Assembly (NCBI GenBank): GCA_002359315.1
Contig: DEMS01000042.1
Location: 1-43,721, forward strand
Direction: 5' to 3'
DNA from: Bacteroidetes bacterium UBA2664
Lineage (GTDB): Bacteria; Bacteroidota; Rhodothermia; Balneolales; Balneolaceae
Length of the DNA stretch: 43,721 nucleotides
Under the pieces are notes generated by a model, which saw only the letters and a list, made by a program, of their open reading frames with translations, did no database searches and was not told the DNA's origin. The position numbers were made by a program, and so were the translations under genes. This document shows, in pieces, positions 41,654 to 43,721 of the stretch. Positions within the stretch are counted from its first letter, which is position 1; each line of letters starts with the position of its first letter.

Positions 41654-42856
41654 CTAAAGTGAAAAAGCGAGTTTAGCTTTTGCGACAATTTCATCACCAA
41701 TCGATAGCCCTGCGGTAGCGGCCGGACTTGGAGCATTTAACACGTGAATCTCATTTTCACCCATTTCAAAATGAAAATCATCCAAAATCTCGCCATTTGG
41801 CAGCAGTGCCATCGCACGTACACCGGCCGGGGAAACTTTCAGTTGATTTTCATGAATGGATGGAATCAGTTTCTGTAAGTTTTTTAAAAATCCTTTCTTT
41901 GAATACGAGCGATACATTTCATCGAGCCCCATTTTCCAGTGCTTGCCGGCTAATTTCCAGAAACCCGGAAAATTTACCGTTTCAATGGTGTCATTAAAAT
42001 CGAAGGATGTTTTTTGATACCCTTCTCTTTTGAAAGAGAAAACGGCATTGGGCCCGCACTCTACTCCGCCATTTACCATTCTGGTAAAGTGCACGCCTAA
42101 AAATGGAAATTCCGGATTTGGCAGGGGATAGATCAACCCTTTAACCATGTGTTCGGCATCCTCAGTGAGTTCATAATATTCACCGCGAAAGGGGACAATC
42201 TGAATATCGCTTTTGATACCGGCCGAACGTGCAACCCGGTCGCTGTGAAGGCCGGTGCAATTAATAAAATATTTTGAATTGAACGTGTGTTTCAGCGATT
42301 TGATGGTGAGGGAGCCATTTTTTTGGAAAACATTTTGTACAGGTGTATTGAATTGAATGGAGTGTCCGGCGGCAGTAATTTTTTGAGCGAGTGATTCACA
42401 GACGCCTTTAAAATCGATAATTCCGGCACAGGGCACATGGATGGCTCGAATTCCAATTGAGTAAGGTTCGATCTCCTTTACCTGCTTTTGATCGATCAGT
42501 TCGATCCCTTCGATTTCGTTTTGAACACCGCGGTTAAAAATAGAAGTAAGGGCTGGAATTTCGTTTTCATTAGAAGCAACGATGATCTTTCCGCAGATAT
42601 CGTGTGCGATTTCGTTCTCACGGCAATACTCCACGATTTGATGTCGCCCCGCGATACAGTTTTTGGCTTTATAACTTCCCGGTTTATAGTAGATGCCCGA
42701 ATGAATCACCCCGGAATTATGTCCGGTTTGATGTGCAGCTACACCGGACTCTTTTTCGAGCAAAAGAATGGATGAATCGGGATACTGTAGAGATAATTTA
42801 TAAGCTGTAGAGAGTCCGACAATGCCGGCACCTGCAATTGTAAAATCGGTTGTCAT
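41654..42856 (-). CDS. lhgO: L-2-hydroxyglutarate oxidase/dehydrogenase
   Basis: The protein has 400 residues with an N-terminal FAD fold (TIAGAGIVGLSTAYKL, 6-21, then LLLEKESGVAAHQTGHNSGVIHSGIYY). The GVIHSGIYYKPGS block, FINCTGLHSDRVA, VPFRGEYYEL, and PAGVRAMAL are typical of LhgO/L2HGDH. It probably oxidises L-2-hydroxyglutarate to 2-oxoglutarate, feeding electrons to the quinone pool; L-2-hydroxyglutarate arises from glutarate breakdown or from side reactions. It is the first gene of a two-gene operon with the FAD/Fe-S dehydrogenase. Confidence 0.93.
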   Translation of the reverse strand: MTTDFTIAGAGIVGLSTAYKLSLQYPDSSILLLEKESGVAAHQTGHNSGVIHSGIYYKPGSYKAKNCIAGRHQIVEYCRENEIAHDICGKIIVASNENEIPALTSIFNRGVQNEIEGIELIDQKQVKEIEPYSIGIRAIHVPCAGIIDFKGVCESLAQKITAAGHSIQFNTPVQNVFQKNGSLTIKSLKHTFNSKYFINCTGLHSDRVARSAGIKSDIQIVPFRGEYYELTEDAEHMVKGLIYPLPNPEFPFLGVHFTRMVNGGVECGPNAVFSFKREGYQKTSFDFNDTIETVNFPGFWKLAGKHWKMGLDEMYRSYSKKGFLKNLQKLIPSIHENQLKVSPAGVRAMALLPNGEILDDFHFEMGENEIHVLNAPSPAATAGLSIGDEIVAKAKLAFSL

Positions 42857-43005
42857 TTTATTCTAAATCAAACGGATCAGAAATAACTAAATCAAGTAAA
42901 AAAACATTTGTTTAAATGTAATCAATTGAAATGATCCTATTTATACTTTCGTTAAACATTTCTGATTTATAAGCCTTATTTTCAATATCAAATAAATATA
43001 TAGCT

Positions 43006-43536
43006 ATGAAATATTATAACGTAATCTTAATTCCGGTTTTATTATTTGGTTTTTTACTGAGTGGTTGTTCAGGCGGAGACTCTGAAGATAGGGCTAGTTA
43101 CGACACTCCGGAGGAGATTGTTGAAAATGCCATTTTTACAGATTTAGATGGCAATGATGTAAGTATCAAAGATTTCGCCGGGAATTTAGTACTGATCGAT
43201 TTTTGGGAGTCTTGGTGCGGGCCATGCCTGCAGGTATTCCCGGCCATGGAAGAACTCAGGGCAGAATATCCGGGTGAGTTTCAGGTGCTGGCCGTAACGG
43301 TTGGCTTGACGGAAGGCCCGGAGGATGCCCGTGCATTTGCTGCGGAGCACGGCTATGATTTTAATTTCTTATACGATGAGTATGGCGTGTTTGAGGATTT
43401 AGAAGGACAGGGGATTCCGTTCAAAGCGTATGTAGATCCGGATGGGAACTTTATTAAAATTGAGATGGGTTCTTATGGCAGGCAAGGCGATTACAATCGC
43501 ACCAAAGCATTGATCGTTGAGCACTTTGGGGAATGA
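43006..43536 (+). CDS. TlpA-like thioredoxin-fold lipoprotein
   Basis: The protein has 176 residues with lipobox LLSGC (Cys21). The AhpC/TSA-Redoxin fold has IDFWESWCGPCLQVFP, with the redox pair Cys71-Cys74, and a cis-Pro loop GIPFKAYVDPDG. It is a membrane-tethered periplasmic thiol-disulfide oxidoreductase, perhaps for cytochrome c maturation or general disulfide reduction. WESWCGPC shows Ser where many TlpA proteins have Ala/Thr. It is divergent from lhgO. Confidence 0.93.
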   Translation: MKYYNVILIPVLLFGFLLSGCSGGDSEDRASYDTPEEIVENAIFTDLDGNDVSIKDFAGNLVLIDFWESWCGPCLQVFPAMEELRAEYPGEFQVLAVTVGLTEGPEDARAFAAEHGYDFNFLYDEYGVFEDLEGQGIPFKAYVDPDGNFIKIEMGSYGRQGDYNRTKALIVEHFGE

Positions 43537-43626
43537 GAGAAGTGAGAAGTGAGAAGGCAGAAGGCAGAAGGCAGACGTGAGAAGTGAGAAGTGAGAAGTG
43601 AGACGTGAGATGTGAGAAGTGAGACG
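43537..43626. repeat. Heptamer-repeat array after the TlpA gene
   Basis: GTGAGAA-type and AAGGCAG-type 7-bp units run without interruption from the base after the stop codon. There are about two GTGAGAA, three AAGGCAG, then about seven GTGAGAA variants (for example GTGAGAC and GTGAGAT). Confidence 0.85.
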
Positions 43627-43627
43627 T

Positions 43628-43721
43628 ACTCACACTTGTGTAATCCGAACTCACAATTGTGTCATCCGAGTTCACGATTGTTTCATGCAAACTCACTATC
43701 GAGTCATCCGAACTCACACCT
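43628..43721. repeat. 21-bp degenerate tandem array, running off the window
   Basis: Four complete 21-bp units lie at 43628-43648, 43649-43669, 43670-43690 and 43691-43711, with a fifth starting at 43712. The common shape is ACTCACNNTTGTGTCATCCGA; the third unit is the most diverged. Unit 2 contains the palindrome CACAATTGTG. The GTCATCC end is shared with the REP-like hairpin. Confidence 0.85.

Noticed and set aside
43628..43711. 21-bp tandem array as a CRISPR
   Set aside because: The units are contiguous with no unique spacers and no cas genes, so it is a simple tandem repeat.
43454..43717. Minus-strand open frame of 87 codons over the terminal repeats
   Set aside because: Its sequence is just the heptamer and 21-bp repeats read in frame (SHFSLLTSHFSLLTS pattern); no start site or family support.
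1..43721. Insertion sequences, prophage, tRNA or rRNA genes
   Set aside because: No transposase, integrase, phage gene or cloverleaf/rRNA-like segment was recognised on either strand; a tRNA search program could still find one I missed.

Overview
The window looks like chromosomal DNA of a moderately low-GC, Gram-negative member of the Bacteroidota/Balneolota lineage (Balneolia is my best guess). The evidence is a type IX secretion sorting domain on one secreted protein, many lipoproteins and Sec-exported enzymes, a large DUF5117/DUF4953-type zinc metalloprotease, MacB-like export operons, almost no recognisable Shine-Dalgarno sequences, and at least one promoter of Bacteroidota type (TTTG, 18 nt, TATCTTTG at 23639-23668). 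The taxonomic call is inference. No rRNA, tRNA, transposase, integrase or CRISPR array was recognised.

Layout. 124-3456 (minus): exported phosphodiester glycosidase-like protein and an S9/DPP IV peptidase. 3735-7359 (plus): an export operon of one HlyD/MacA-type adaptor and two different MacB-type permeases. 7718-11609 (minus): PQQ-type sugar dehydrogenase lipoprotein, a possible 39-codon gene and a HEXXH metalloprotease. 11731-12353: vapBC pair 1. 12424-15792 (minus): T9SS-sorted putative metalloprotease and MnmE. 15929-16575: vapBC pair 2. 16862-17976 (minus): ferredoxin-like protein and PdxH. 18172-21554 (plus): an SLC13 carboxylate transporter, a single-domain response regulator and a histidine kinase with a cyclic-nucleotide-binding-like domain, tightly packed. 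21696-27175 (plus): membrane-anchored GDPD, SMP-30 lipoprotein, DUF1684 lipoprotein and M20 dipeptidase. 27287-31522 (minus): a second export operon (HlyD, permease, TolC). 31955-35156 (minus): panC-panD and a two-lipoyl E2 acyltransferase. 35468-38445 (plus): small membrane protein, AbgT-type transporter and an exported flavodoxin. 38668-42856 (minus): L-2-hydroxyglutarate oxidase followed by a large FAD/Fe-S D-2-hydroxyacid dehydrogenase. 43006-43536 (plus): thioredoxin-fold lipoprotein.

How the genes work together. Two separate tripartite-export operons carry adaptors and permeases but no ATPase, so they must borrow one. The SLC13 transporter and its two-component pair probably form one sense-and-import unit. 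The two 2-hydroxyacid oxidoreductases together could clear both enantiomers of 2-hydroxyglutarate. Several secreted hydrolases (S9, M20, HEXXH proteases, GDPD, phosphodiester glycosidase) fit an organism living on peptides and polymers.

The most unusual non-coding feature is a family of mosaic spacers built from 7-bp tandem repeats (GTGAGAA, AAGGCAG, TGATAGC types), a 21-bp degenerate tandem unit and a REP-like hairpin. They sit directly after stop codons and never in divergent promoter regions. A second notable find is an 88-bp relic of a tolC 3' end grafted just behind panD.
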